NCBI GenBank assembly: GCA_020465985.1
Contig: JAANYP010009723.1
Location: forward strand, 184,586 to 248,585
DNA: 64,000 nt
Direction of reading: 5' to 3'
Origin: Centrapalus pauciflorus
Lineage: Eukaryota; Streptophyta; Magnoliopsida; Asterales; Asteraceae
Position 1 is the stretch's first letter. Each line of letters begins with the position of its first letter. Positions 1 through 11,911 of the stretch are shown in pieces. A model generated the notes under the pieces. That model did not search any database. It saw nothing but the letters and a program-made list of their open reading frames with translations, and was not told the DNA's origin. The translations under genes and the position numbers were made by a program.

Positions 1-530
1 AAAACACATTTCATCAAAACATGCGTGATGAGTAAATGTAATATAATGCAAGATGTGATCGGGTCAAGACGTTGATAACCCTTATATTGTAGGTTATAAC
101 CGATAAAAATACATGTAATACTACTTGGAGCGAGCTTGTTTGCGGCATAGTCCTGTAAGTACGGATAAACCATGGATATACCCAACAACCGAATGGTTTA
201 AAATCAGCATATTGCATGATACGATCAAACAATACTTCAAACGGAGTCTTTGAAGAGAGAACCTTTGTAGGTAAACGATTGATGATGTAAACCGCAGACG
301 CAAAGGCATGAACCCAATACTTAGCGGGCACATGAGCATGAAATAACATGGCAAGCCCGATCTCAACAATGTGTCGATGCTTCCGTTCTACTCGACCATT
401 TTGTTGCGGAGTATAGGGGCACGAAATCTAATGAAATGTACCATTTTCACTAAGTAACATCTTGACATTATTCTTCAAAAATTCGGTTCCTCCATCTCTT
501 TGAAAGACTTCTATTTTAGTTGGTTAAGAA
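1..530 (-). pseudogene. Ty1/copia integrase fragment, decayed, running off the left edge
   Basis: Reading the minus strand, positions about 440 to 14 encode the end of a copia integrase core. I see TPQQNG, then VERKHRHIVE, which carries the third catalytic acid (Glu) of the DDE triad, then the family-typical stretch with INRLPTKVL, TPFEVLF and FGCWVYPW. The frame is broken near position 170, where the sequence after FGCWVYPW stops making sense, so the protein cannot be made. It belongs to the same element as the protease and gag remnants up to 2.5 kb, all on the minus strand in the order gag-protease-integrase. The reverse transcriptase and 3' LTR would lie left of the window. Confidence 0.85.
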
Positions 531-1139
531 CAAATCATATATATACACATGATTTCTCTCCTAGCCTATTGAACGGTTGAAAAACTGATTCAATCGACTC
601 TTACTACTGGAAACGAAGTGGCTAATCGTTCCCGCTCAATTCAATTTGTGACGTTAGAGTGTTAGACGTTTCATATTATCCGAATTGAACGAGTATCGCG
701 AAGCCAAAAAGTTTTTCCAATTGGGTTCGGCCCAATCGCACATGCTTAGGTACGCTAATTCCACGTACCAATAAGCGAATCGACGATTGAATGGTACGCT
801 TTCGTACCGCGATTCGGTACGAAACGTTTGGTTCGCGGTTCGCAGCCAAATCAACGAATCCTGTAACTATGATACCGATAACCATCAACCGAAATGATGC
901 CCCCATAAGTCACAATGTACCATGTCTAAAACATGCACAACGTGTTTCGGATTAAGCTCAAATGGCAATCGAGACGATTTATTAACACGGTAAACATAGA
1001 TTCGGTTTCGGTAGATTAGAAGAAACCTCTAAGTACGTAATAATGAAATTGTATCATATGAAATGCGACCAGATCAAGAATGCCATAATTTGTAAGAACC
1101 ATTACATATATGTTGCACAAAAAAGGCTTGAACTTTCGG

Positions 1140-1760
1140 AGCTGTGGATAACACATATAGCCCATGATTATACATTCCTTGCGCCAGCACTTCCTTCGTT
1201 GGGCAATCCTGAATAGTAACGATTTTCATGGAAAAACATCCACATCATTGTCATGGGTTAGTATACCGACGAATAATAAATTTTTTGTAAGTTTAGGAAC
1301 GACCAAAACATCATGCAAGCGAACTTATTCGCAATGGTGGAAGTCCCAATACGATGGAAAGAGAAAGTGCCATTACCAAACAAAACTGAGGCATCCCCAA
1401 CAAAAGGTGCGAAATTTGTGACCGATGCAGAAGAAGAAACCATATAATCTGAGGCTCCTGAATCCACATACCAATCCGGTGTGGAAGAATTCACATGACA
1501 TTGCACGTGAAAGGCGCGAGCATGTTCAGAATAACAAGTGGGCGACGCTTTAGCAAAAGATGCAAGTTAGGGGCATACATTCATGTAATGTCCATTGGTG
1601 GACAAAGTTGACAGTGAAGAGGTCTTTGACCATGACCCCAAACGACCACGTCCTTTAAAACCGGTAGCGGCAATGGACCCCTGTTGAGTCAATTGCGGGG
1701 CCAATAAATGGGGTGGTTGGGTTGGAACCGCATGTGACGCCAAATTAGGTTGGTGATGAG
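1140..1760 (-). pseudogene. Ty1/copia protease region fragment
   Basis: On the minus strand around 1506 to 1330 the translation contains WYVDSGASDYM, which is the copia aspartic protease active site (DSGA) followed by the usual hydrophilic segment ending in FGNGTFSFHRIGTS. The expected downstream GAG-pre-integrase domain is scrambled by frame breaks. The stretch 1507-1760 links it to the gag remnant and shows no clean zinc knuckle. Part of the same decayed copia element as its neighbours. Confidence 0.75.
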
Positions 1761-1764
1761 CCTG

Positions 1765-2487
1765 TTAAGCAGCAAAGACAATGGTAGGAGAGGACCCATG
1801 AATCGATTGAAGAAACATCTCATGTCCCTCCTTGAGCCAATAAATCACGAAAAACATAAGGAATGCGGGAAGTGCATACAGCTGTAGAGAATGTCTCAAA
1901 GGCGGCTCCAATACCACATAGGAACCAATAGGTCTTGTCCGATTCCTCAACGGGTTGACCAATAGCCGAGAGTTGGTCACATATATTTTTAAATCTTCTA
2001 CCAAATTTAGAAACAATAACGTTACCCTTAGTGAGATGTCGTAACTGATCACGAAAGGTTTGAATTCTTTCCATGGATGAATTCCCATAGGCATGTTCAA
2101 GAGCAACCCATATAGAACGCGCGGTGGGAAGACCGACAACTTCGGAGAAGGCTTCCTCCGTGAGAGAAGCTTGGAGAAGAATTATGGTTCGTTGATCGGC
2201 TGTAACCCATGCTTGAAATTCCGTATTTGGAGAAGTCTCTTTATATCCGTGAATTTGGCCGGGAGTACAGAATAGCCATCCACATGCCCAAACAAACCTT
2301 GATAAGTGAGAAGAGGGGTCATTTGGTTCTTCCATAATAAGTAATTTGTGGATGATAATTTAATAGCGATTAAATGGAGAATTGTGTTCATGGGAAGATT
2401 GTTATCATGAGTAGATGAAGGAGATGCCATTGAAGTAAGGGAAAGAAAGCCAAAGAGGTTGAAGAAGGAGAAGCAAGAACATACCAA
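1765..2487 (-). pseudogene. Ty1/copia gag (UBN2-type) fragment
   Basis: Two overlapping minus-strand frames give the N-terminal half of a copia gag. The first (from the Met codon at about 2428) has MASPSSTHDN, then LSSTNYLLWKNQMTPLL and GHVDGYS, the usual N-terminal capsid motif. The second continues with EFQAWVTADQRTIILLQASL, RSIWVALEHAYGN, RIQTFRDQLRHL and VSKFGRRFKNICDQLSAIG, the UBN2/retrotrans_gag pattern. A frameshift near 2.25 kb divides them, so the gene is dead. It starts about 100 bp downstream (minus strand) of the primer binding site at 2.53 kb, as expected for this lineage. Confidence 0.85.
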
Positions 2488-2520
2488 GGGAGAGAAATAG
2501 GGAGGGAGGAAGGGAATTTC

Positions 2521-2680
2521 GAGAGTCTCTTGATACCATTAAGTAATAATGATCTCCAATACCCCTGAATACGGAGGATGGATCATATTTATATACAAAC
2601 AATTTACATCATACACCCTTACAAATATATAACTTTTACATAATATTAAACATGTCCAATAGGGAATAATGACATGGGGA
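2521..2680 (-). repeat. Copia 5' LTR end and primer binding site
   Basis: On the minus strand TGGTATCAAGAG (2538-2527) matches the plant copia primer binding site for the initiator Met tRNA. Just upstream is a short LTR with a TATA-like GTATATAAATATG at about 2592. The LTR is probably only about 140 bp, starting near TGTCATTATTCCC at about 2675. The outer boundary is uncertain because no second LTR is in the window for comparison. Confidence 0.6.
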
Positions 2681-4197
2681 GAAATGGGATGAAACTTGGC
2701 TTAAAATAAGAACTTAAAAGAAGGAAGTCATGCAAGTTCAAATATACATTTGCTTTAGAGTTGCACTGTTTTGTAGTCCTTTTGGATTCATTTTTAGTTA
2801 CTCTGATTTGTTTCAGACTTTCAGAGATACTAGTTGTTGTAATTTCTGTAGCCTGTAAGAAAATAAAGCCTCAAATTATCATACTCTCACTGAATCCTAA
2901 GCAATGTATATCCATGAAACAACATTGTACAGCCTTCTAAACTAAACATATACTTTACTCACGCTTTTCAAATATAAGAGTTCACGTTCATTTTTAACAG
3001 TTACGAAATGGATCCACATTTGAAAATATTATGCAATTACACCCAAATATGATTAGATTCATTGTTTTATGTTTTTTGATAAAACAGCAGAGACGAATTG
3101 TCTATGGAATTCTTAGAAAGTTGGCCTTCAAATTAAAACATATGAAGTATCAATCAATCGTTACAAACATATTCCAACAACGAATAAAGGATGCAAAATG
3201 AAAGCAACATCTATCAGGCATGTATTTATATTAGAACTAGGATTTTAGAATTCTGTTATCAGCAACTTCGAAGAATAATAATAAATGCATCACTCTGAAG
3301 GACTACAAACGAAATAAGTGTATGGAGGGAGTATAACAGATGCAATTTCTGACTCACTAGTTCATGTTTTATGATAAAAGAGGAGAGTGAATCATCTATG
3401 GAATTCTTCAAAAGTTGACCTTCAAATTAAAACATTCAATCATCACGAACATATTATTCCAATAGCTAATAAAGGTTGCTATACGAATGCAACATAATCA
3501 GACACAAATTAATATTGATATTAAGATTTTCTAGATTTCAGTATTAGCAAATTCTAAAATTGATGATGAATGAATCATTCTAATCAGCTAAAAACGAAAG
3601 AATTCCATAGTATTTCAATTAATGAACCGTCATTTTTTGTTGCAGGAAAAACAGCGGACCGAATAATCTATGAAACTCTTCAAATTGAACTTCTAATCAA
3701 CGATGCAAAACGAAAGCAACCTCAATCAATCTACGAATTAATATTGAAATTAACATTCATAGGTATAATAAAATGCGAATCCGAATAATAACAATGAATG
3801 CATCATCCTGATCGCTACAACCGAAACAATTCGATTACAATCTCGTATCAAACCAAACCGATTATACAAAAACAGACACATATCATTAGTTCATTACATA
3901 TATGAAGCGAATAATGAAATAAAAAAGAGAGATACCTGTGGAAGGAAGGCAGCATCGCCTGGAGCTTGTGTGGAACGAAGAAATCTCCATCGTTTGCAGA
4001 ATCGAGAAATCACAGAGAAGGAGGAAGGCAGCTATACAATTGAAGTGTGCCCGTGGCCGGTCATCGTGACTCGTGTGGTTTGTTATCAAATCCCACGTAT
4101 CAATCTTTCAGACCAAAAGCAAACTAGTTTTTGGCTTTTTGCTAAAGATTTATTATGGTAAAAACCATTTTATCGGTTTAACAACTTTTTCTTTTCT
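2681..4197. other. Intergenic stretch, no gene recognised
   Basis: AT-rich sequence with weak internal similarity: two blocks starting near 3,060 and 3,360 share phrases such as TTCAAATTAAAACAT, so there may be an old local duplication of about 300 bp. Short open frames at 3570-3788 and 3886-4161 have no family motif and no convincing start context. Confidence 0.5.
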
Positions 4198-4206
4198 TTA
4201 ATTTTT

Positions 4207-5173
4207 GAGAGAATTTCGTATATGTCTCTCTAAAACTGCATAATACATATCTATCCAAGCCAAAAATAGAATTTCATATATATCCTTCTAAAACTTCATA
4301 ATATCATATTTACCCAATTTAAAACTTTAATACCATATATACCCTTTCAAACTTTTAAATATATCAAATATATCCAAATTATTTATTTATTCTTTTTTAT
4401 TACTTTAAAACTCATAATAATATTCATTAATAAAGAAATGACCAATCTACCATTTTTATTTCTTAAACCTCATAATATCATATTTACCCAATTGAAAACT
4501 TTAATATCATATATACCATTTTAAACTTTTAAATATATCAAATATATCCAAATTATTTATTTATGATCTTTTATTACTTTAAGATATCAAATCTTTTATT
4601 TCTTGACGGAATTCGGTGATTCAAATTTCAATTTGGTCGTTAAGTCGAAGCCACGAGAATTGAAGACTTAATCAAGATAATTAACTTTTAAATCCCTTGA
4701 TTTTACATGTCCAGGTGCTCGTGGCAGGCTTCTACTTAACGAACAAATGAAATTTGAATCGTCGAATTTCGTCAAGAAATAAAAGATTTGATATCTTAAA
4801 GTAATAAAAGATCACAAATAAATAATTTGGATATATTTGATATATTTAAAAGTTTAAAAGGGTACATATGATATTAAAGTTTTCAATTGGGTAAATATGA
4901 TATTATGAAGTTTAAGAAATAAAAAGGATAGATTGGTCATTTCTTTATTAATGAATATTTATTAAGAGTTTTAAAGTAATAAAAAAGAATAAATAAATAA
5001 TTTGGATATATTTGATATATTTAAAAGTTTGAAAGGGTATATATGATATTAAAGTTTTAAATTGGGTAAATATGATATTATGAAGTTTTAGAAGGATATA
5101 TATCAAATTCTTTTTTTGGCTTGGGTATACATGATATTTTGCAGTTTTAGAGGAACATATATGAAATTCTCCC
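4207..5173. mobile_element. Long-TIR Mutator-like MITE (967 bp) with 9-bp target duplication
   Basis: Two inverted arms of about 450 bp (4207-4657 and 4718-5173) flank a 60-bp centre. The ends read GAGAGAATTTCGTATATG on the left and, reverse complemented, GGGAGAATTTCATATATG on the right. TTAATTTTT directly flanks both ends (4198-4206 and 5174-5182), a 9-bp target site duplication typical of Mutator-like elements. Each arm contains two related tandem modules with the phrases AAATATATCAAATATATCC and TTATTACTTTAA. There is no coding capacity, so it depends on a transposase elsewhere. A relative with similar ends is at 47.29 kb. Confidence 0.85.
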
Positions 5174-5184
5174 TTAATTTTTGG

Positions 5185-5462
5185 GGTTTTTTGAAATGAA
5201 ATAAACAAACATTTTTTTTAAATGTTTTTTTTTGCGTTTTCGTCCATCCATGTTATTTTTTTTATAAAAGTACTCAAGTTAATTTTTTTTTGATTTAATG
5301 AAAATGAATATTAGAACACAGTTTTTCGGTCTCTAAAAACCCGGTTTAACAATTAAAATCGGAATCTAATAGTCAAATTTCACAAAACTAAAAAAATAAT
5401 TTTGAGGGACGAAAACACAAAAAACTATCATATTGGTTTTTTTTTCGTAATAAAACGTTATT
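5185..5462. mobile_element. Decayed fold-back MITE, same family as the one at 9.26 kb
   Basis: The left part (TTTTGCGTTTTCGTCC, CTCAAGTTA) and the right part (GAGGGACGAAAACACAAAAAAC) are inverted copies around a centre with CGGTTTAACAATT. The same phrases, in the same order and less decayed, make up the 305-bp element at 9259-9563. No target duplication can be read after this much decay. Confidence 0.65.
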
Positions 5463-5730
5463 TTTACAACCAAACAATTTACTTTTGATTGTTTATAAAT
5501 AGACTTTCAGTTAGTTTAACCATTAAACTTATTTTACTGGTTTAACTAATTACTTTTTATTGGCAGCCTATTTGATTGGTCAACTATCGATTGTTTATAA
5601 ATAAATATGTTTGTTCTCAAAAACCATTTGAAGTTTCAAAATAACTGAGTTTAACCATTCTATCAATTTTTTTAATTTCTACTATTAGTTTATCTGGATT
5701 AATTTTATAGTGTTTATTATATTAATTTTA
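5463..5730. other. AT-rich spacer, nothing recognised
   Basis: AT-rich sequence between the decayed MITE and the solo LTR. Phrases containing GATTGTTTATAAATA occur twice (about 5,487 and 5,590), but no boundary or coding frame can be drawn. Confidence 0.4.
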
Positions 5731-7676
5731 TGTAACACCCTCCCCGATCCCGGAAATGCCACGTCAATACAATACACAGGTGGCAATATCTCAATGGCTC
5801 AATCATACACATGTCACTGAATAAACTGGAATCACTGATAATTTAAAACTTTTACATAAACATTATTAACACATAAACCGCTAATTATAAACGCCCCGAA
5901 GATACTAACATAACAATACATATCAGATCATTAGACAAAACTGACATAAAGCTTCCCAGATAATCCTCGATCTCAAATCAACAAGCGCGGCTACTGATCT
6001 CGTTGCTGATACCCTGAACATGGAAGACTCGAATACGTAAGCTCGAAAGCTCGTGAGTACTCGAGGGTTAGACTCTGCACAGTAAACACGTAACATGCAT
6101 ACATATAGCACATACACACAACACAAGCTCAATCTCTGTTCCTGGCAATCAACATCTCAGTACAGGTATGAACACATAGCATGAGATCCCAAGCCCTGCA
6201 CAAAATCACTGAAGGGGGGACCCTTCCCCAGCTAACGACCGTGTACACCGGTGGTTAGCCACAACCCTGTAGCACGGGCGCGAACCGGCTACAGGCCCTG
6301 CCTTGTATACACGCCCCAAGGACTGTTAGGGACAGTCAACCCGCGCGATAACCCATCGCGAATCACCGTCCGTATGGAACTCATCACGGACCCCGGACTG
6401 GATCTCATCTCATGCACATATATCACATATGTAAGAATAGAATCATACATGTGGCTCGCGTCCCTGTATCATACACAATATATCACAGTATACACATATA
6501 ACACAACACGACCCAGAAAATGGAGCGCTCGTTTGGAAAAGACTCGGGTACTCACCTGATCGGTCCACTAATCCCGGAATCTCTGACTCGGCTCGGCTCG
6601 CTGACTCGTTCCTGTAACACACGGATCCCGAAATGTTAATCTCCATTCCAACCGACACATAACTCAATTCACAATAAATCAAACCATCCCAAACCCAAAT
6701 AATTCTCAATCAAGTCCCAAAGACCCAACCGAAGCACCACCCAATAAATGACTCAATCCATTTCCGAAGACTCGATCAAAACCCGACTCAAAAGTCCCAA
6801 ACGAAACCCCGAAGTCCCGATGAAAACCCACCCCAAAAACAATCCCAACAATATCCCGAAAACCCAACGAGATATAACCCAAAAATCTTAAACTGAACTC
6901 AAACCCGAAAACCCCCGAACTCGGCCCCAACCGCCCAAAAGCTTGCAAAAACCAGTCCTCCCCCCTGCCCCTCAAACGCGCCCGTGCCCCGGCCCAGCGC
7001 GCCCGCGCCCCGCCTCGGTTCATCGTGACCACGACGCCCAGGTCGCGACCGCGATCGCTGCTGGTCTTCTTCTTCCTGCGCTGATCTGCTACTGACCATG
7101 AGGTATTTCACTCCATAAACTCCGATTTTCAGCACCAATATTCACATAATTAACACATATAACACTTCCTACAAACCCTTAATCACTTTTCACAATAATA
7201 TTACCAACCCACACAAATCTTAAGTTACAAACCAAAGGTCCTTACCTCCTTGAGTCCAAGAACACGATTACGAAGATGGAGATCAGATTTTCAGCAACCA
7301 ATTTTTGAATTAGAAGGCTTTCTCCTTGCTGGATTCACACACAACACACACACTTCACACTTTCTGAATTTGGAAGGGAAAGAAAAAGGGAGCCAAGACT
7401 TATCCACATACACATATATAAAATTTCTATTTTCGGCGGGTTCCAATCCAATAACCCGAACCCAATACTCATTTTCACAATTAATATCCACCCAACCCAT
7501 TTAAATCCACAAACCCATAAACACAATTAATCCACTAATTACCCGGAGACACATAACTCGCAAACCCGACACGTATATATCCACTAACCGGGTTTTCATT
7601 GGCCCAACACGATAATAATTATTTAATTATCCACTAAAATAATTCCACGCAATTATCTCAAAAACGGGATGTTACA
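5731..7676 (-). mobile_element. Solo Ty3/gypsy LTR (1,946 bp) with 5-bp target duplication
   Basis: The block starts TGTAACACCC and ends GGGATGTTACA, and is flanked on both sides by TTTTA (5726-5730 and 7677-7681), a clean 5-bp duplication with no internal region: a solo LTR from LTR-LTR recombination. Orientation is minus: reading that way there is TATATATGTG near 7,415, then a leader-like stretch ending in a splice-donor-like GGAGGTAAGG near 7,246. The middle (6,960-7,060) is much more GC-rich than its surroundings and holds repeated CGCGCCCGTGCCCC-like units. Confidence 0.85.
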
Positions 7677-7681
7677 TTTTA

Positions 7682-8240
7682 ACATTAAATAATTATGTTA
7701 ATATTGAAAAACCTCATCAACTTTTTCCATTTTTTTGTGATTAAGTTCCTAAACTATTTTTCTTATTGTTTATTTCCTAAACTATTTTTGTTTATTTAAA
7801 GTGTATTTTAGATCTGTTTGACAGTTTTTTCATTTGATTAATGTTAGAGAAAAACCCTGGTCTTTTCATATTTTAGTGAATAAATCCTTATACTTTTTAA
7901 TTTATCAATTGTGTTTTACCGCTAATCCGGTATCCGGTCAAAAATATATACTTTTGAATAAGACAAACATAGTTTAGTAACTTAAACAAATAGAAAAAAA
8001 AAGTTTAGAGACTCAGCTAAAAACTGAGAAAAATTGATTGAGTTTTTTTCAATATTAACCCAATAATTAATAAACAAGAAACATTTTTCTTCTTTCATCT
8101 CTCGTCTATGTCTTCTAGAGCAATCATTCATCTGTCTCATCCCCATTGATGTTTCATTGGTTTCTTCCACTACTTCATATTGTTCATGCTCAATCAACTA
8201 GTCGTCTTTTCACCTTATTGTTTTGGTTTTGGTTTCTGTT
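7682..8240. other. AT-rich spacer, no gene recognised
   Basis: The repeated phrase CCTAAACTATTTTT (about 7,748 and 7,777) hints at an old MITE, but neither termini nor a target duplication are visible. A minus-strand frame at 7982-8197 has no recognised domain. Confidence 0.4.
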
Positions 8241-8241
8241 A

Positions 8242-8396
8242 TGTCCCGAGATTTGACCTGGTACGTGGAATTATCTTATTAGATTATTAATTTATTAATA
8301 TTGAGTTGGTCGAATAATATCCAGATTAGTGGATTATATGTGTCGGGATTAAGTTATACGTGGCTCTGGTCATTATTTTAGAGGATTAATTAAAAT
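8242..8396 (+). repeat. Truncated gypsy LTR start
   Basis: TGTCCCGAGATTTGACC at 8242 opens a 155-bp segment resembling, in order, the minus-strand beginning of the solo LTR above (GTACGTGGAATTAT, AGATTAGTGGATTAT, TGTGTCGGG). It stops abruptly where the next LTR begins at 8397, which suggests the second gypsy element landed in or replaced the rest of it. Confidence 0.55.
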
Positions 8397-9258
8397 TGTA
8401 ACATCCTCAAGTGTAAGGTAATCATTACAATTAACTAAAGCGATAAATGAATTGTATATCCATGTTTAATGATGATAAAAATTAAAATCTTGATCACAAG
8501 CTTTAGCTACTTGTATCATATACATAAAGCCTTGTAAATTTGGAAAACCCATACTCTTATGTATAAGTTCCAAAGCCTTGTGTACTAGCATTTCAAGCAT
8601 GAGTGTATATATGCTAGTAGTTAAATGAGGAAGAGTAAGGAATTGGTGGCTAAATTTAGATAAGGATAAGAGTGAGGGGCCTTGGTGCAACATTTTGGCC
8701 AATTAGGGGTCACAATGACCCCAATCGTGACCCTCTTTCTCATTTCTCCTCCTTTAAAAACCTCTGCACAATTCACACACTCATAAGAGCTTCTCTAGGG
8801 CTGGAATTTGTTGGCAAACTTAGTTATGAAATTGAAGAGTTTTGCCAAAATCAATCACAAGTAAACATGAGGTGAGCATCTAATATCACTCACTTGTATG
8901 TGTTTTAGTTTTTCTTCTATTCTCCACGACCCTTGAAATGATGAGGAGTGGAAAGGATTGTGATATTTGGAAGTATAATTGTAATTGATGAAGTATAACT
9001 CAAGAGTTTTTAGAGTTTTACAAGTTAAGAAGTAAAAAAGAAATCAATTGAAACTTGAGTTGGAAATCTTTGAATCCATCAAGGAATTTGATTAATGAAA
9101 TGATTGATTCCTTAAAGTATTGAAGCTAACAAGTGTTTATATATGTTTATAGGGTTATATGCCGAAAATACCAACAACTTTTTACCTTCTATTTTTACCA
9201 TTTATAGCAACATTATTTATTTTTTATCATTAATAGCAACAATTTTTGTATTTTTTTT

Positions 9259-9563
9259 GGGTTTATTATGAAAAAGACCAACATGTTTTCACGTTTTTTG
9301 CATTTTCGTCCCTCCATTTATTTTTTTTCCATAAAAAACCTCAAGTTATTCTTTTCTTATTGGTTTAGTGAAATTTTGGACATTAGACTCCGATTATAAT
9401 TTGTGAACCGGGCTTTAAAAACTTGAAAAACCGAGTTCTAATGTCCAAATTTCACTAAACCAATAAGAAAAGAATAACTTGAGGTTTTTATGGAAAAAAA
9501 TAACATGAAGGGACGAAAACGCAAAAAACGTGAAAACATGTTGGTTTTTTTCATAATAAACCC
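9259..9563. mobile_element. 305-bp fold-back MITE nested in the Mutator-like element
   Basis: Starts GGGTTTATTATGAAAAA and ends TTTTTTCATAATAAACCC; the inverted arms are about 135 bp each around a short centre. It is flanked by T-runs (9251-9258 and 9564-9570). The other arm of the host element (reverse complement of 10,640-10,690) shows the uninterrupted site, TTTTTTACCATTTA, so this is a clear insertion with its own empty-site control. Confidence 0.85.
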
Positions 9564-9755
9564 TTTTTTTACCATTTAGAGCAACGGGTGACCTATAAAC
9601 CTATTATAGCAAGTCACCTACAACCAAACATCCTCCATTGTAACCAAACACCCTAAATTTTGTTACCAAACACCCCATTTTATGCCCAAGCATCCCAATT
9701 TATTATCAAAGAACTTTTTTGTCAAGATAGAAGATGATGAAACTAGATTCAAAGG

Positions 9756-9800
<45 letters not shown>
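9756..9800. repeat. (TC)n microsatellite
   Basis: About 22 TC units inside the left arm of the nested Mutator-like element; absent from the matching right arm, so it expanded after the arms diverged. Confidence 0.95.
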
Positions 9801-9804
<4 letters not shown>

Positions 9805-10890
9805 CCAAGAAATAACACACACTATGTTCGAATCAACAAAGATATTATTTTTTCTTGTTTAAAAAAGTTTGAAACAACACAGTCGGTTTCGTGTCCCCCT
9901 ATCTATTCGGTTTGTTGCTGCCTCCTCATCATCTCGACCTCCTCCGTCCGATATTGTCTCGTTCTCTCTATCGTCACCACCAAACAGATCTGGGGACATT
10001 TTTACTTTTTATATGTCTTAGTTCAAACATGAACAAATCTTATGAAGTTTTGTAGTAGATCCAGAGAAGATTGGATGTTGTTGTAAACCGAGAAGGAGAT
10101 TGAAGGTTTGATATTGGAATTGATTTTTTAATACATGTTCATCTATCATTTGTATAATTTCTTTAATTTATATGATTTCATATTTCTTTCATTTATACAT
10201 TTGAACATTCGTTACATGCTATCAAATTTCTTTGTATTCGTATCAATGGATTCAGGATCTCTTAAAGTGTTTGAAATTAAAAATCCAAGTGCTTTTTATG
10301 TTCTTGAGTAGTGGCTAAATATTTCGTATTTTTTGGTTAAAATATTTTGTATGTTCTTGAGTAGTGACTATTAAAATATTTTTTATGTTCTTGATAATGG
10401 CTAAATTTTTTTGTTTTTTTTTAATGTTCTTGAGACGATAGTGGACGGAGGAGGTGGAGACGATGAGGAGGCAACAACAAACCGAATAGATAGGGGGACA
10501 CAAAACGGACTATGTTGTTTCAAAAATTTTTGAACAAGAAAAAACCATATATATGTTGATTCGAACCTAGCGTGTGTTGATTCTTGGTGACAAGAGAGAC
10601 AGAGAACGAGCCTTTAAATCTTGCTATAGTAGGTTTTTAGGTCACCCGTTGCTGTAAATGGTAAAAAACACAAAAGTTGTTGCTACTAATGATAAAAAAT
10701 AAATAATGTTGCTATAAATGAAAAAAGGTAAATCGTTGTTGCTATTTTTGGCATATAACCCTATGTTTATACTTATTATATATAGCATGAAAGTGAGTTC
10801 TTAAGTGTTTCAAAAGGCTAAAAGCCGAGTTGGATGGATGGAAATACGAGCATGGAACAAAAAAGCACGAACAGGGGTTACTGCATGTGT

Positions 10891-10998
10891 GACTCGGTGA
10901 GTCACTCCCTTTGACTCGTTGAGTCGAAGTCAGAAAATGCATAAATTCGATTTCAGAAAGTTTTGACTCATCGAGTCGCTTTCCTGACTCGTCGAGTC
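10891..10998. repeat. Four 13-bp palindromes in the gypsy LTR
   Basis: GACTCGGTGAGTC (10891), GACTCGTTGAGTC (10913), GACTCATCGAGTC (10965) and GACTCGTCGAGTC (10986). The outer five bases pair exactly and the centre varies. They sit about 20 to 50 bp apart in an otherwise AT-rich LTR. Function unknown; comparable clusters occur in other LTR families in this window. Confidence 0.9.
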
Positions 10999-11911
10999 GA
11001 GCCCCTGTGCACCAAAAACACTTGATTTAACACCTATAATGATAGTACAACACTTTGTAATCATCCCATACTTATATAACATCTAAAGTAGCATTAAAAA
11101 TCACCAAAAAGTCTATAAAACTCAATAAAAGGCGAAACGGTGTCGGTAAATTCGAAAACTAAAACCGAAGACGCGTAAACACTCCAAGTAACTTCCAAAC
11201 CTTATGATATACTATTATAAGCTAATGAATGCTTTGAATATCATCACTTGATAGGTTTGGATCCGAAAGGAGTGCCGATTATTGGTTTGGGGCATTAAGA
11301 GGCTTATTGGCGATATAACATCATCAATACTCGATTTAAACATTCTCATAAAAATTTCTAACATGCAATGATATCCTTAAACCGAAATCTATGATTCGGT
11401 TCTCACCCAAAACCGAACCAAAACTCCAAAAATTGCTAGTTTGAGTGAATATTACCTCAATTTGTTTGTTGTATTGATTATGTTTCCTTCTAATTAGCTT
11501 GATTCCAGATTCCTAACACTTGATTCCAACAAATTTCGGATTGATGATAAATCCGTGGGTTTTAGAAAGAGAAGGACAAAGAGAACGACAGAGTAGAGAG
11601 AGTGTGTGATTTGTTAAAATGAATGGTCATTTTTCTTTTTATTGGTTACTTTGCATTATTTGCAAATTACACCCCTTAACTTCGTATTTTCTTATTTAAC
11701 CGATTCTGAGTCGGTTTCTCATTGTTATGCTCGCTCAAAAAACAACGATGATGATTTCTCCTCATCTTATCTCATTTTTAAAAATTGTGATCGAAACCGA
11801 AATAATAATTCCATATCGCATTAAACTGAGTCTTAAATAGTAACTTACAAATGATTAAAATTACGGATGTTACAGCATGGGCTCCACCACGTCTATACTT
11901 CGTCCGCGAAG

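Larger units (their letters stand above)
9152..10761. mobile_element. Long-TIR Mutator-like element (1,610 bp) with 10-bp target duplication
   Basis: Ends are GGGTTATATGCC on the left and its reverse complement GGCATATAACCC on the right. TATGTTTATA flanks both sides (9142-9151 and 10762-10771), a 10-bp duplication. Inverted similarity extends inward for several hundred bases: the phrases TTACCATTTA, GCAACGGGTGACC and GTGTCCCCCTATCTATTCGG recur inverted in the right arm. The two short ORFs with CCPPIYSVCCCLL-like peptides are just the same arm read twice. No transposase is present. Confidence 0.85.
8397..11874 (-). repeat. 3' LTR of a minus-strand Ty3/gypsy chromovirus, split by a nested element
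   Basis: On the minus strand the LTR begins TGTAACATCCG (11874) directly after the polypurine-type sequence GTGGTGGAGCCCATGC and ends GAGGATGTTACA at 8397. Without the 1.61-kb insertion at 9152-10761 it is about 1.87 kb. It carries four copies of a 13-bp palindrome of type GACTCGNNGAGTC. The chromodomain end of the matching pol lies at 11.9-12.3 kb. The flank at 8392-8396 (AAAAT) cannot be matched because the 5' half of the element is missing. Confidence 0.75.

Noticed and set aside
3886..4161. Overlapping ORFs on both strands near 4 kb that looked like a small gene.
   Set aside because: Neither frame shows a recognisable domain or promoter; similar chance ORFs are common at this base composition.
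9682..10503. Pair of ORFs sharing a PPIYSVCCCLL-type peptide, suggesting a gene pair.
   Set aside because: They are the two inverted arms of one Mutator-like element read on opposite strands.
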